The position numbers and the translations under genes are program-made. Below are positions 63,871 through 64,000 of a stretch of DNA of 64,000 bases, piece after piece. The DNA comes from JAJDZL01 sp963663095 (GTDB lineage Bacteria > Pseudomonadota > Gammaproteobacteria > Arenicellales > JAJDZL01), in contig CAXXJB010000001.1 of NCBI GenBank assembly GCA_963663095.2, forward strand, positions 2,418,001 to 2,482,000, read 5' to 3'. The notes beneath the pieces were generated by a model. The model was not told the origin of the DNA, made no database searches, and saw only the letters and a list, made by a program, of their open reading frames with translations. Every line of letters starts with the position of its first letter. The stretch's first letter is position 1.

Positions 63871-64000
63871 TTAAATGAATGCAATTACAGAAAGAATTGT
63901 CAAAATTGTCACAAGAGCCCTGAAGCACTCGAATACCAGTTCGACAAAACTGATCTGATTGTTTCGCAGTTGCCCGAGAGTTGAATGGACAACCCAAATC
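63871..64000 (-). CDS. Integrating conjugative element protein, TIGR03758 family (C-terminal fragment)
   Basis: A minus-strand frame enters from the right edge and stops at TAA (63873-63871). Its 42 visible residues read WVVHSTLGQLRNNQ...FVELVFECFRALVTILTIL and end SVIAFI. This matches the second helix and tail of the small TIGR03758 (PFL_4701-type) membrane proteins, which precede TIGR03745 in these elements. The N-terminal half lies outside the window. Confidence 0.7.
   Translation of the reverse strand, partial: IWVVHSTLGQLRNNQISFVELVFECFRALVTILTILSVIAFI

Noticed and set aside
1..64000. CRISPR array, insertion sequence or rRNA
   Set aside because: I saw no regularly spaced repeats, no transposase gene and no rRNA-like sequence while reading the window.

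Overview
The window looks like chromosomal DNA of a gammaproteobacterium, probably marine or host-associated and uncultured. The main evidence is the contiguous minus-strand order yebC-ruvC-ruvA-ruvB-ybgC-tolQ-tolR-tolA-tolB-pal-cpoB (38843 down to 30149), typical of Gammaproteobacteria, together with ftsJ, ftsH, glmM, queG, ppx and sixA. I saw no rRNA, tRNA, CRISPR array or transposase. No genus can be named from the sequence alone.

Layout. 1-7470: a catabolic cluster with the end of a family-3 solute-binding protein, two class III aminotransferases, DUF3830 and cupin proteins, an MlrC-like (M81) enzyme, a creatinase/ectoine-hydrolase-like M24 protein and an Asp/Glu-racemase superfamily protein. 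7535-16547: the usual ftsJ-ftsH-glmM neighbourhood. It is split between ftsJ and ftsH by a luciferase-like oxidoreductase, an alpha/beta hydrolase, a ThDP enzyme and a GIY-YIG protein, and folP is missing between ftsH and glmM. 17019-18395: an AbiEi-like antitoxin with a palindromic promoter, followed by a frameshifted remnant of its nucleotidyltransferase partner. 18762-24035: an ADH, hydrolase, PDR reductase and carboxymuconolactone-decarboxylase operon divergent from a CoA transferase. 24127-30120: queG, then a complete branched-chain-type (Liv) ABC transporter with a strong hairpin after the binding-protein gene. 30149-38843: the Tol-Pal / RuvABC run. 38990-45166: a decayed epimerase fragment, a rhodanese, a DUF4143 ATPase, the intact epimerase, ppx and sixA.

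46142-64000: the end of an integrating conjugative element with an MPF-G (PFGI-1/ICEclc-like) type IV secretion module. Read on the minus strand from the right edge, it holds homologues of the TIGR03758, 03745, 03750, 03746, 03749, 03752, 03751, 03744, 03757 and 03756 families. A four-gene block (terC-like, potA-like, argD-like, dapE) follows, then the TIGR03755 and TraG-N proteins and two tyrosine recombinases. The dapE/argD/potA/terC block interrupts what is normally one contiguous conjugation operon.

The most interesting system is the 201-7470 cluster. It combines EutD/DoeA-like, EutA-like and DoeD-like proteins of ectoine catabolism, but has an M81 enzyme and DUF3830 where the DoeB deacetylase and the EutB/EutC pair would be expected. 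This suggests an undescribed pathway for an ectoine-like or other cyclic amide/amidine nitrogen compound. That substrate is inference.
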